Shown here piece after piece: positions 42,937-53,605 of a stretch of 64,000 bases of DNA. This DNA is from Favolaschia claudopus. Lineage: Eukaryota; Basidiomycota; Agaricomycetes; Agaricales; Mycenaceae. Under the pieces are notes generated by a model. The model made no database searches. It was not told where the DNA came from and worked only from the letters and a program-made list of their open reading frames with translations. Position numbers and translations under genes: made by a program. The first letter of the stretch is position 1. The number at the start of each line of letters is the position of its first letter. The stretch lies in assembly GCA_037176885.1 (NCBI GenBank), contig JAWWNJ010000054.1, forward strand, positions 930,001-994,000. The letters run 5' to 3'.

Positions 42937-43309
42937 TGTAACGAATCGGCACGTTACAGCGGTCACGTGGCCGAACTGGGGTAACTTGGACCCAGAAACG
43001 GGCGTGAGACGAAGGGACAGATAGTCTAACGGTTATGCGGGTGCGACTCCCGCATGTTCCATTTTCGCCTGTTGTTACATTTGGTGGAACATCAGTGAGT
43101 CGTGTTCGACTCCCGCAGCTGGCATAAGTTTGCCGAGCTTCCGCAGAACCTCGGCAGGAGGGCGGATGTAACGAATCGGCACGTTACAGCGGTCACGTGG
43201 CCGAACTGGGGTAACTTGGACCCAGAAACGGACGTGAGACGAAGGGACAGATAGTCTAACGGTTATGCGGGTGCGACTCCCGCATGTTCCATTTTCGCCT
43301 GTTGTTACA
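42937..43309 (+). mobile_element. 373-bp TRIM/SMART LTR element with tRNA-like LTRs
   Basis: Two 143-bp direct repeats (42937-43079, 43167-43309) differ at one base, begin TGTAAC and end GTTACA, and are flanked by ATACT on both sides (42932-42936, 43310-43314). The 87-bp interior ends in a purine-rich GGCAGGAGGGCGGA at the polypurine-tract position and starts TTTGGTGGAACATCAG at the primer-site position. No protein is encoded. It lies in intron 1 of the GRF-like gene, four bases before the acceptor CAG. Each LTR contains a tRNA-like fold. Confidence 0.88.
43014..43060 (+). other. tRNA-like fold without anticodon arm in TRIM LTR 1 (repeated at 43244-43290)
   Basis: GGGACAG and ATGTTCC can pair as an acceptor stem (six pairs including one G-T). 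TAGTCTAACGGTTA matches the D-arm/A-box of eukaryotic tRNAs. GCGGG TGCGACT CCCGC is a perfect 5-bp T-stem with a 7-nt loop and B-box-like sequence. The anticodon and variable arms are missing. It could act as an RNA polymerase III promoter within the LTR. Confidence 0.6.
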
Positions 43310-44052
43310 ATACTCCAGCCCGGTGAAAGCTTCCGGGATCCCGGTCGAGCCGTCCCATCTCGACAAATTCATCAAGCATTCGCACTGTCCAACCCCGACA
43401 TGTTTATGCCTCCAACCCGCGAAGTACATCAAGCCAGTAGTCACCGGTCCATTCGCTGGGAAGCATGCTTTCGCGTGCAAATCGCGAACCTGCTCTTACT
43501 GGGGTATGTCTTGTCTTGTCTCCGTGTCTCGTATTTTCTATACATTCATTTGATCATTCCTCCTAGTTGTGCCCGAAGATATTCTTGCTTCAACTGATGG
43601 AAGCATTGACTATGAACCATATACACGTACGTTTGTTCTTGGCTCGCGGTACGCCTATCTCAAAACTAATGCTCCTTGACACAGCTCGCGGATCGCGCCT
43701 CTTGCCGCCATCAAGACATCTCACTGTGCTAGAGCGCGATCCAGCTACTGTCAATGTGCGCACTGGTAAGTTTTTCTTCATTCTTCAGGGGTACTGTCGT
43801 TGATTGACTTCAATGATTTTTCTTCAGCTTCCCCGGCCTCTGCTGCCGCCGTTTCGGCTTCGCTTGCTGCCACCATCGCGACATCCCCGACTGCTGCCGC
43901 CGTCTTGCCGTTCTCTGCTGCCGCCGCCTCGCCGTCCTCTGCTGCCACCACCCAATCCACCCCCGTTCATTCGCCGTCTGGAACCTATTCCTCGGCAGAC
44001 TCATCGTCAAGTGACGGCTGGTCGGGAGTTCGCCGCCTTCTCAATTATCAAT

Positions 44053-45019
44053 TGTGACGTCGTATATTAAATACTGCGAAGTATCGTTTAAACCAGTTGT
44101 AAGGTTACGATAAACGGGTGAGTGGGTTTGAGCTCTGTTCAGTCCAATTCCAATCCCAATTAGGCAAGTTGTCGATTCTGGAGGCAAGTCGATAGAAAAT
44201 GAAGACCCCGCTGTATTTCGGCAAGTCGTGGAGGATTTAAAGCAAAGGGTTGGATCTATAGGTAGAGACGTTAAAACAAAGTAAGGCTTGGGATTACCGT
44301 TGGTAATTGAATCCAGAAGAATTTAACAGGAGGGCGAGTGTGGCAGTAAGTTCGAGTTCCAAGAGGTAATTCTTGCTAACTCGGTTGATTCAATCAGTGG
44401 GTTGGCACCAGGGGATATTCAGAAAGTGGGGGATAATTGGTACGATGCTATTGAAGTACATTTGTGAATAAATATGAGGAGAGGTACCCGTATTCTGGAT
44501 CCATACATGCGGTACAAAATAAATAGGAAGGAGATGTCCATATGGCTCGCACAGCCAAATATCAGGAATCAGGGGTCGTTTCCATGAATTAGAACTCGCC
44601 CACATGCTCGTAGTAAGGCACAGATTAAGTTCTCCCAGCTTGAAATTGAGTTGAACCAGTAAGATCAAGTCGGGGAGAATTGTGGGTTTTTGTTCCACAT
44701 GGGGTGCTTGTGGAATCATTGCAATGGTTGCCTCGAGGTGATCTGGACCATATGAACGTGTTCTGACCCTGAAATTGATTTTGCGCCGGAGGCGAGAGCC
44801 AGGAACAGATATTCAAAAGTCGAGGTAAGGCGAAATGATGCGATCATCCGAGATTCCCACGGTTCAACTGGATTGTGTCGGTGGTGACGGTGGAGCAAAA
44901 GAGGTGAAAGTTGGAGGATAGAGAGACAGGGGTATATCGAATTAAATGGACGAACAAAACTGGGAGGTTGGTATGTGAATTTAGGGTGTTTTCAATGTAA
45001 ACAGCGAAGCTGTGTCACA
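44053..45019 (-). repeat. 3' LTR of the Ty3 element (967 bp)
   Basis: On the minus strand it runs TGTGACACAGC...GACGTCACA. The 352 bases at its 3' end match the left-edge LTR (1-352) with about three differences. It ends inside exon 5 of the GRF-like gene. The direct-repeat partner of the flanking TCAAT lies beyond the left window edge. Confidence 0.88.
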
Positions 45020-45039
45020 TCCGCGGGGCACGCGAAAAA
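45020..45039 (-). other. Conserved motif at the polypurine-tract position
   Basis: In element sense TTTTCGCGTGCCCCGCGGA ends exactly at the LTR start. The same 19 bases occur internally at 49340-49358 (minus). The position is that of the plus-strand primer, but the sequence is not purine-rich. Confidence 0.45.
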
Positions 45040-45120
45040 TCGGTTGCGTCGATGGGAGAGGGAGTGAAAGGAGATTGAAGGGAGACAGAAACAAGTCAAG
45101 GGAGGGGGTATACATGGTCT

Positions 45121-46305
45121 TCAAATATCGTCCCCGTCAGATGACTCGGGATCGTCCTCGTCGGATTCTTCTGCATTCGGTGGGTTTTCCATGCCATCAT
45201 CAAGAGGGAAGCCTTCAGCGAGTTTGGCTAAGCGAGGATCATTGCGGGAGATGTAGGGGAGAAGGCGAGTGGCAGCTATCCCTTGGGTACTGACCGCGCC
45301 AGAGAGTTCTCGCAGAACATACGAACCTCCAGCGGTTCTTCGGACGACAGCGTAGGGACCAAGCCATTTATTTTTCCATTTTCGTCCAAGATCAGTGGCT
45401 AGTCGTGAATTGCGCACCAAAACGAGTTCATCTGGTTGGAAGGTTTCGCGGTAAAATCGAGCAGAATATCTGCGTTCAAACTCTGCTTTGGAGCGCATAC
45501 GGCTGGCTAGTAAACGTTCAGCTGCGGCTTTCAAATCATCCGGCCTGCGTTCAATTTGGCGAGTTCGGAGAGCAAGGAGATCGACTGCGGACATATTTGA
45601 AGTCCAGCCATCGACCAAGAACGTACATTCGGCGAGATCGAAAGGTAGGATCGGATGAAATCCATGGAGGGTGAAGAAAGGTGTTTGACCCGTAGCTCGA
45701 CGGAATGTAACGCGGTCTGCGAATTTGGCGGCGGGGAGTTTTAGAGGCCATAGATTCATGTTCCCTTCGCAAGCTTTGACCAATGATTCACGAAGAATAT
45801 AATGACCGCGCTCAACGACACCGTTTGCACGAGAGTTATAGGGAGAGATGGTGACTTGTGGAATATTCAGGGTGTCCATGAGAAGCGCAAAAGCTTCCTT
45901 GCATTCGGGGCCATTATCTGTTGTGACTTGAAGAACAACGCCATACCGACAGTATAATTCTTCCCAGAAGAATTTAGCGAGGGAGCGGGCATTGGCTTTG
46001 CGAAGTGCACGAGCTTCCGAGACTCCAGAAAGGTCGTCTTTGGCAGCAACGATGTAGCGAAATCCTCTAGCCTTGGGCATGTACATGATGTCGATGTACA
46101 CTTTTGCGAATATGGTGACAGGAGCAGAGATAGTCAGAGGAACCTGAATCGCTATCCAGGTGCGTAGTTGACATTCATGGCAGCTGCGAACATGTTTAAT
46201 GACCTGAGTACGCATGTGGGGCCAGAAAAAGCGGAGTTGAATTGTCTCGAGAGTGGGAAATTCGCCACGGTGACCGAGCATCTCGTGCGCTTGAACGAGT
46301 ATTTC
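45121..46305 (-). pseudogene. pol: Ty3 integrase
   Basis: After the miniature element (46306-46675) the frame reads LEILVQAHEMLGHRGEF..., with the H-H and CHEC residues of the N-terminal zinc domain. The DDE core shows YIDIMYMPKA (D), TTDNGPECKEAF (D) and NGVVERGHYILRES (E). The C-terminal GPY/F-like module follows (WLGPYAVVRRTAGGSYVLRE), with an acidic tail ending at 45121. All three catalytic acids are present, so integrase was recently functional. Removing the miniature element plus one TC copy joins ...DPEKRR to EILVQ in frame. Confidence 0.9.
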
Positions 46306-46675
46306 CAGTGGCGGCAAAATCTGATGTCACCCCTAAAAAAGGAAATTTTCATCAAACCGCCTCTAATCTGCCCTTGCCATCGCCGTCCGGGGGCGACAAG
46401 GGCACAGATCCATTCGCACGGCAAATACACTGCCTGTGGAAACACGATTGAGAAAGATAGGTCCATTAATTGAGGAGAACTGGGCCAAAGATGGTTGGAA
46501 AGTCTTGCCCAAAAAGTGTCAATTTTCGAGGTATCCTAAGATGGAAAAAGGTGCATAAGTTTCAAATGTGTGTTGAATGCACTCTGAAAGGTCCGACCAC
46601 AGAAAAGAGAAGAAAACGGGTTAAATTCATGAGAATTTCCTTTTTTGGGGGTGACATCAGATTTTGCCGCCACTG
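46306..46675. mobile_element. 370-bp miniature element inside the integrase
   Basis: The ends are CAGTGGCGGCAAAATCTGAT... and its inverse (~43 bp). The flanks are TC on both sides, so the duplication appears to be 2 bp but not the usual TA. The end sequence resembles the Tc1/mariner-type foldback at 18144 (CAGTGGTGGCAAATAG) and a possible cut end at 2971. No coding capacity. Confidence 0.82.
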
Positions 46676-49268
46676 TCTCTACGCTTTTCAGGATCAAAAA
46701 TGACCACGAGTGGCATTTTATTCTCGCCAGCGTGCTTGAACATCTGGCCATTTTTCATGAAGTATTCAGCGGTTTTCTTCAGAAATCGGCGCTTGGCCTG
46801 CATACGACGCTGATGATCACGTTGGGGGAAGTTCGGGAGTTGGAGAGTGATGAGAAAATGGCGGATATCGAATAGAGTAGCATCGAAGGGGGAGAGAGTA
46901 GGATTTGATTGAGAGATATCAACAGAGGCCGAAGGAAACGGAGAGGGAGAAAGTGTTGGTTGAGAGTGAGAGAGATAGAAGGAGCGCGTGATTTCGGTTG
47001 GTAGATTAAAGGAAGCAGCGTGAAGGACAATATCGTCGAGCCACGAGTCGTCGTGCTCTTCAATGATCTCGCCTTCGCCGAGTTCGCGACGCGAAAGCGC
47101 ATCAGGAGCGTGGAACTCCTTGCCAGGGACGTGAATCAGATTGAAATCGAAGAGGAGTATGCCCTGAATCCATCTGTTGATAGTGGCATTCGGTTGTAGA
47201 TCGGGAGAATTGAGCATTCCTTTGATATATTTTGCATCGGTCTCAATATTGAGCCGTTTGATTCCGAAAACTAGAGTCGCCAGTGTCGCAAAGCTCGATA
47301 TAACCCGTAGAGCTCGAGCTTCGGCTGAGAGTAGCGAGACTCGCGTTCCTTGAAAGGGATTGAACCGTATCGCGCAGGTCTGGGGCGGCCGCGTTCGTCT
47401 TCCTGTGATAGAACAAATCCGGTGCCTCGAAAACTTGAATCGACAGCAAGGTAAATATTGAGATCGGCGGTATAGTCGAGGTTGATGAGCGCAGGAGCCG
47501 TGGTAACGTATCGTTTCAACGTTTCAAATGCTTCTATCCTGAGGTGAAAGAGCTGCGAGAGGGGGCGAACAAGGCCCGAGTAATTTGGAATCCAAATGCG
47601 AACACCGCCGCATAATCCGAGAAAACGACGTGCATCGATAAGAGCCGGCCAGTTTAAGATTTTATCGACACGATCGGGGTCGGGGAGACGACCGTCAGAA
47701 TTGCAGAGTTGACCAAGAATAATGACTTCGGTTCGCCCAATCTGAGTTTTCTTCGCAGAGAAGGTTCCACCGGCATGTTTTATGCGGTGCATGATACGAT
47801 GCACATCCTGTGCATGCTCCCATACAAATCTTCGTATCCCGGAATTTTCAGAAATGGTCTCGGGGTTGCCGGATGCGTCGAGATACTGAGTAGTAGATCC
47901 TTTGATCGGCAAGTCGTCGATAAACACGTTGGCAGTATGCGGAATTTCGTGCTGCAAAATGAATACCATACATTGCTGGAATTCCGTTGGGGAATTGGTG
48001 AAGCCCTGAGGCAGACAGGTGAGACGAAGAAGCCCCAGAGGCGTCATAAATGCCGTTAAATCCCGAGATTTCATGTCGACAATCCGAGCATCGTATCCCG
48101 AGAAGAGATCAAACACAGTGAATATCTGACAGCCCGCGAATGGTTGAACAAACTCGTCGAGAATCGGGGGAACACCAGCATCTCGAATTGACACTTTATT
48201 CAGAGGCTGCAGGTCATGGACCAGACGCAATGCTCCACTTTTCTTGAGTACACAGAACCAACGCGATCGATAAGGACTTTGGGAGTGTTCGTACACCCCA
48301 TGCGAAATTTTTGTCTTCAGGATCTCGATGACTTTGTCCAGGATGCCGGGTGGAATAGGAATATTTTTGAACGCCCATGGAGTATGTTCAATGACGGGGT
48401 AGATGTAATCGGAGAAATAGTCGCTCCGAAATGTGCCGCGGTCAGTTTCAACGAAGGCAAGACCGTCCTCATTGAGGCGCATGACATGTTCAAATAGTTT
48501 GACTTCCTCAGGAAGTAAGTTTCCGTCATGATTGATGTCAAGACTGTCCATTCGTTCGCGGGTAAGTTTTTCGGTAGGAGGAAGCGGAGGAAGGGTGCCT
48601 AGTGGATCTTCCGGGAATTGCCGTCGTGTTCGCGCATGCTCGGGATAAGGTTGAGCAAGGGGTTTTATTTTCACCGCAACCTTCTTGTAGGCTGTTAGAA
48701 TCTCGGCTAACCCATGTTCATCGCAAGTCATTGGGAAGAGTATATCACCCTCTTCGAGGTCATCGAGAGTGGTGTATAGCGGTTCGGAACAGTCCAGATG
48801 CGGATCAATGGCAAACCCCGTGGTTTTCTCATATGCCGTGTCAATGTCATACACGGGTGCCGCGGCAAGAGTTGAACTCGGTGATCCGGCCGAACGTTGA
48901 TTGTGATTGTGAGATGAGTCGTGAACCTCGACGACGTTGGTGTAGTGGACGTAGGATTTCCCAGGGATGAAGAATGTTTGGGCAGTGGAGGTGAAGTAGG
49001 CAGGTGTTGAGAGGTGAATGAAGGTGGATATTTGGGTCTTGGAGTAGGAGGTTAAGCGGGAGAGGGAGATTGTGATCAATATTTGTGCCAGTTTAGTGCC
49101 GTAGCGGGCTAAGAGCTCGAACGAGATGAGAAGGGAAGCAGGAAATAGTAGTAGAGTGAGGAATAGAGCTAAAACGAGGGTGGACTGGGGGTATTGATGT
49201 GGAGATAGCATTTTTGAGTCGGTAGCAAGTTTAACGTCGATTGCCACGACGGGTGATTGGATCGGCAC
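46676..49268 (-). pseudogene. pol: Ty3 reverse transcriptase and RNase H
   Basis: The N-terminal ~75 residues are hydrophobic (LVLALFLTLLLFPASLLISF), then ~150 residues of linker. RT shows WFCVLKKSGALRLVHDLQPL, VFDLFSGYDAR, LPQGFTNSPTEFQQ and the active-site FIDD (VFIDDLPIKG). RNase H shows LAVDSSFRGTGFV and KLELYGLYRALRHW. At 47272 a one-base loss after HWRL puts a TAG in frame; the correct sequence continues one frame over as LVFGIKRLNIETDAKYIKG, then NRWIQGILLFDFNLIHVPGK and DALSRREL into the integrase linker. The frame begins at a GTG (49268) 128 bp after the upstream stop, so how it is translated is unclear (splicing, reinitiation or decay). Confidence 0.88.
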
Positions 49269-49339
49269 GGGAAATGCAATAAAATTAAAGGTTAAAGTGT
49301 GAGGATCGGGTATGTAGGTAAACGACTTCCGCGGGGCAC

Positions 49340-49358
49340 GCGAAAAGTCAAATCCGTA
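49340..49358 (-). other. Internal copy of the LTR-adjacent motif
   Basis: In element sense TTTTCGCGTGCCCCGCGGA lies in the 128-bp gap between the protease-containing frame and the RT frame. It duplicates the sequence abutting the 3' LTR. It could be a central plus-strand initiation site. Confidence 0.4.
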
Positions 49359-49396
49359 TCGTAGGTGGAGCGGAAGAATGGACAGGAGGTGAAGAT

Positions 49397-52153
49397 TTAA
49401 ATGTATTCAAGGTCGTCGGTGGCGTAGTCAAATTCGTCGGCGAAGATTTGAACGTGCCCAGCTGTCTCCAGAATGCCACTAGAAAATATCCTCGCAAATT
49501 CGTGGTGCTGGACGAACTTGAACAAGACCAGTTTATTAATTAAAACTGCGAGGTCTTGGAATTTTCTGTCGGTTGAGTTGACAAATAGGATGCTGACTTC
49601 GAGAAGGAATTCGTGCTCGAAGGGGTGAAGGAATGGATGATCCTCCGAAGGGCGAGGTTTATAGTCGCCCGGGTACGCAGGGGAAGGCATGGTTTGTGGA
49701 GACAAGAAGAAGATTAGTGGTGGGGCATGAGAAATCGAATGCGCGAGTCGTCGCGCAATTTTTCCTTCGTAGATTGCGAGCGCTTCGAAGTCGGGGTGGT
49801 GGACCTTCATTACCTGCACCAAATGCGCCATTGCATCCTGAATAAGCCGGCGAATACCAGCGCAAGCGACAGTAAAAGAATCATTGCGTCCGAGTTTGTA
49901 TGAAGGAACTGGATTGCGCAGGAATGGAGTGATGTAGTCGCGATTAAGGATTCTGCGAATGTTGAGCTGAGTAGAGTACTCAGACAAAATCTCAAAACCG
50001 ATGCGGCGCAGGTTGTCGAAGAAGCGAGGGTGTTGCCCATGGAGGTGGAAGGTATCGAGGAAGTCTCGAAGACCCTCCGGACGTAGGTAGGGGTAAAAAA
50101 CGTTCAAACCCGGAGGAAAGGTTGTTGGATGATTCAGGTGTCGCTCCCGAGTGTCCTGCATGATGCATAGCTCGAGTATTTGTCTCGGGAACTGGGCCTT
50201 CAATTGAACGTTCCAAACATATGCCACATACGAAATCGGACGATTGTTTGCGAGGTTCTCGCTGTCCTGATCCCAGAAGCGTGAATCGAGCCCTCCATGA
50301 TTTATGGAGTATGTTGTAGAGCAGAGGATCGCCATTTCAAGACATTGGGCTGCTTCATCGAGTCCGTCACCAACGACACGGGTTGGATGAACACTAAGGA
50401 TGGAACGGGGCTCGCTGGGTTGGAATCTCGCAAATGGAGGTGGAGGGGAAACAGAACGACGAATCAGGGGATGAGGAGGAGGAGACCTCGCGATAGAATT
50501 GTTTTGCAAAGGGTTTGGGGTAGAATTGTGAGCGGGAAGAGGTGCAGAGGAGGATGATGCAATTATCCTTCCGGGCAAGCGAATGCGCGGATCGCGAGTG
50601 CGAATAGGACCAGAGGATGGCTCAATAGGCGTTGGCTCAATGCGGGCAGTATCAGGATTCGCGTCTCGAACGCAAGAAGGAACCGGTTTGCCGCTCCGAT
50701 CCGACATCAGGAGCTGGCAAAGGCGAGTGGCGAATGCATGGTGCGCAGTTTTAGGGTCAGAAGAGGTGACTGGATTTTTATTCCCGAAAGGAAGAGGTTG
50801 ATAAGAAAAATGGAGGTCGCTATTGCCAGGCCTCGTAGCGATAATATCCATTGGAGGAAGAAGAGGTGTAGGTGGATATCCCAATTCATCGGCGGGTGTA
50901 GATTCACGAGACGAATCGTAAGCGGGGTCAACAAGGGAGAGAGTAGGAGAGGGCATATTGAAGTCGGCCAATGGTGGTAGTGAGCCGATTGAGATGGAAG
51001 TGAATTCAGGAAGGTTACGAGCAAAAGCGAGTAGAGTTAAAATAAAGGAACGCGGTGGAATCTTGTCCGAGATGGCCTCAGGCAATAAATATGGTCGGCG
51101 CAGTAAGACCAGGCGCAAAAGTCGGAGTTCGTGCTCCGAGATCTCGAATCCAGGTAAGATTGGTGGGATGCTGGCTAGATACCGCAGCGGGCGCGTGGCT
51201 AGACGCCTTAGATCAAGGGGATTTGATGTTTCATCGCGCTCGGTATCGTAGTGGGTAAATCCTGTGACCCCACTCGGAATATTGCTGTAGTCGTGTGCAT
51301 GTTCCTGAATCAAGCGAGAGATTCTCAAAATAAATGCCGTTGGAGTGAGTTGAAATTTCTCTGCAGCCCAAATGAGTTCGGGGTGCATTTGGAGAAATCC
51401 CTGGAAGTGTGGCCAGTGATTTGGTGGGATCAATTCGCGGTCGGCGTAGAGGTCGCAAAACAAATGCAGATTGGATCGCGCCACTCGGAAAGAGTAATTC
51501 ATCTCTTCATGTATTTCTCGTGCCTGGAGATTTGCGAATCCTGTGAAGAACGCATGGACAGAAATTCCGTTTAGCTCCGGATTGAGTAGTATGTTCGGCA
51601 TTCGGTCCGCTGTCAAAATAGAGCTGGCCAATGAGATAAATTCTTCACGTTGAGTGTCCCAATCCTGAACGCGCTGAAAAACTCCTCGCATCATCAAGAC
51701 TTTACATGAACTGCAAATTTCCTCCCTGGAAATCTTGTTCTCAAGAGGGGGGATATCTTCGTCTTCTTCTTCTTCAAAGGGTTGGGTCTCCTCCAAATTT
51801 CGGGTTAAAGCGGAGGTCTGTGAAGCAAATGATGAACCCGAATGATTATCTTTGGTGATCATATGGGTCATGTAGGTCCCCGGCATGAATGCCACATTAT
51901 TTTGCATGTGCTCGTCGTCTTCTTCTACTAGCAGCTGGAATCGATTATTCCCGATTTCAGGGTCGCGGAACACAAGGTAGGTTCCATCCGCACGTTCCTC
52001 GATCGAAACAAAGTTGCCTTTCTGCCAGGGACGGCCGAGTAACATGTCGAAGGGGAAAGATTCTCCCACCCAGAAATTTGCACTGGTAATTGCTCCGCCC
52101 ATCGTAAGTTGAACGTCAGGGAGATAGCCTCGAAGCTCTTTCTGACCTCTGTT
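49397..52153 (-). pseudogene. pol: Ty3 pol: second half of protease plus ~800-residue region of unknown function
   Basis: From the break at 52153 the frame reads NRGQKELRGYLPDVQLTMGG, ITSANFWVGESFPFDMLLGR and PWQKGNFVSIEERADGTYLV, the typical C-terminal half of basidiomycete Ty3 proteases with the substrate-flap and dimer strands. An acidic stretch follows (EEEEDEDIPPLE), a CSSC pair, and then ~700 residues of low-complexity-interrupted helical sequence (EEMNYSFRVARSNLHLFCDL..., PGDYKPRPSEDHPFLHPFEH...) with no domain I recognise, ending DDLEYI at 49397. It joins the left half at 2632 (MGDANGG). Confidence 0.8.
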
Positions 52154-52463
52154 TAGAAAACGCTATTGACCCAAGACTGTAGCGCATGCCGTAAGTCCGG
52201 TGATCTCCGCTGTCATGGTTTCACCGACACTTGCCCGAGCTTCCGTCGAGGGTTTGAGGCAAAGTCACCACCTACATACCCAGACTGGTCTATATTTTCA
52301 TGTTTATTGTACTGTTTAGTGTGGAAAACATTGTTTTCGGCGGTGAACTACTTAAGATATTTGATTGAGGAAAAATAACACGCCATGTCACATCACATGA
52401 CTGTGACTTTGCTACTTTCTTCTCCTCCCAGCATCAGTCTTCGACGCCAGACACCAACTCAAG

Positions 52464-53270
52464 ATGGAAGAAGGAACCCGCCGGTGCAGCAAATGCCGCA
52501 AGTACAAGATCGTATCCGCGGACACGTGGAAAGCCAAATTTGGTGCCAATGGGTTTTACTTAACCAGTAATTGTCGGGCCTGCTGCGAGGCTTCGAGCGC
52601 TGCGATACGCGAAAAGCGCGAGAAAACGGTGCCAACAAGGAGAACATTTCCGATGAAACAGAGGATGAAAAGTCTGACCTCTCGGAATTCATTGGTGCAT
52701 CTGCTATGGATCTTGACGCGTTTCTCAACGCGTTGACGGATGGCGGCGACATCAATCTTTTCTCGGCCCTTGTCGATGTTTCCGGGATTGAAAAGACATC
52801 TGGTAATTTGACTAGGGGAACCAAGCACAAGAGAGCAACAGTAGCAACAGCAGTACCTTATAACGAAGGAGGCTCTGGATCCAGTGCAGATCCCTTTGTA
52901 CTATCCTCCTCGCCTGTGCGCTCCGACGAATATGAAGATGAAGATGTGAGTTTTCTTTTAATCTTCTTTCCCTCGGCAGACTCAAATGTATACACAGGAA
53001 TCCGTCACGGAATATATTTACCAGCGCATCAAGGACCTCGAGAAGGGGATCGCGATCTTAAGGGAACAAGCTGATCATGCATGCCATGATAATCGGGTTT
53101 GGTTGCGGTCAATGAAATCCCACAATATTGGGGGGGACGTCGCTCAGATGGTAAAAGATGTCCGCCATGTCACCGACACTGCTCGGGAGACCCGCGCGAC
53201 CACATGGCCTCAAGGTAGCAAACAGTCTGCAAGGTATACCCGAAACACGATGGGATATAAAGTTCTATAA
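52464..53270 (+). CDS. Small zinc-binding cargo protein of the 1.5-kb element
   Basis: Starts MEEGTRRCSKCRKYKIVSAD..., with CSKC and NCRACC forming a four-cysteine (CxxC...CxxC) zinc site within the first 45 residues. One frame change around 52590-52625 leads to SDETEDEKSDLSEFIGASAM..., then a GTGAGT...CAG intron (about 52946-52990). The final exon is QESVTEYIYQRIKDLEKGIA...VWLRSMKSHNIGG...TTWPQGSKQSARYTRNTMGY. The zinc site and acidic middle suggest a DNA- or protein-binding factor. I do not recognise a transposase domain. The truncated copy at 2925-2972 starts identically. Confidence 0.5.
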
Positions 53271-53605
53271 TCATTTATTCAATATCAACATTGATTTTCA
53301 AAGTATCTAGTTTATGGCTACGAGATTCTGAGGCACAAGGTTGGTTTTGGGAAGTGACGCAAATGAATTTCAGCGAACGGTCGTTCAAATCCAGTTGCGT
53401 CATACCGAAGATTGACCGGGAACTTGAATACGGTGAGGATCCATCTAAGAAACTTCTAAATTTGAAAGTCCTGCTCAAAGCAAATTGTTTTGCCACAAAA
53501 AGCATCGGTTTTTGCTGCACACAAAGTAATATACTTTATTGACCTTCACCTCAAAGGGGAGGTGCCGCGCGAGCCATATTTTCGCCTCTGAACAATCGCC
53601 AAGAT
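53271..53605. other. 3' part of the 1.5-kb element, no gene called
   Basis: Contains an open frame on each strand (plus: MIFKVSSLWLRDSEAQGWFW..., minus: MQQKPMLFVAKQFAL...) with no recognisable motif; probably non-coding. Confidence 0.35.

Larger units (their letters stand above)
42711..44052 (+). pseudogene. Gene with GRF-like zinc finger, 3' part cut off by an LTR
   Basis: Five exons by eye: 42711-42886, 43319-43503, 43567-43626, 43685-43765, 43828-44052, all with GT-AG borders and matching phases. The protein starts MAPAHSSRRSVSEGAQ. Exon 2 contains CLCLQPAKYIKPVVTGPFAG followed by KHAFACKSRTCSYW, the C-x-C...GPxxGxxFxxC...C pattern of GRF zinc fingers, which bind single-stranded nucleic acid. 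Exon 5 is Ala/Ser-rich and ends at ...RLLNYQ, where the Ty3 LTR begins. Intron 1 carries a 373-bp TRIM. Whether it is a host or transposon gene is not clear; no stop codon is seen before the insertion. Confidence 0.62.

Noticed and set aside
43014..43060. Functional tRNA gene
   Set aside because: No anticodon or variable arm, only 47 nt, and repeated exactly in both LTRs of a TRIM.
49397..52102. Separate gag gene in the right-hand Ty3 piece
   Set aside because: It begins with the C-terminal half of the protease and has no zinc knuckle; gag is the left-edge piece.
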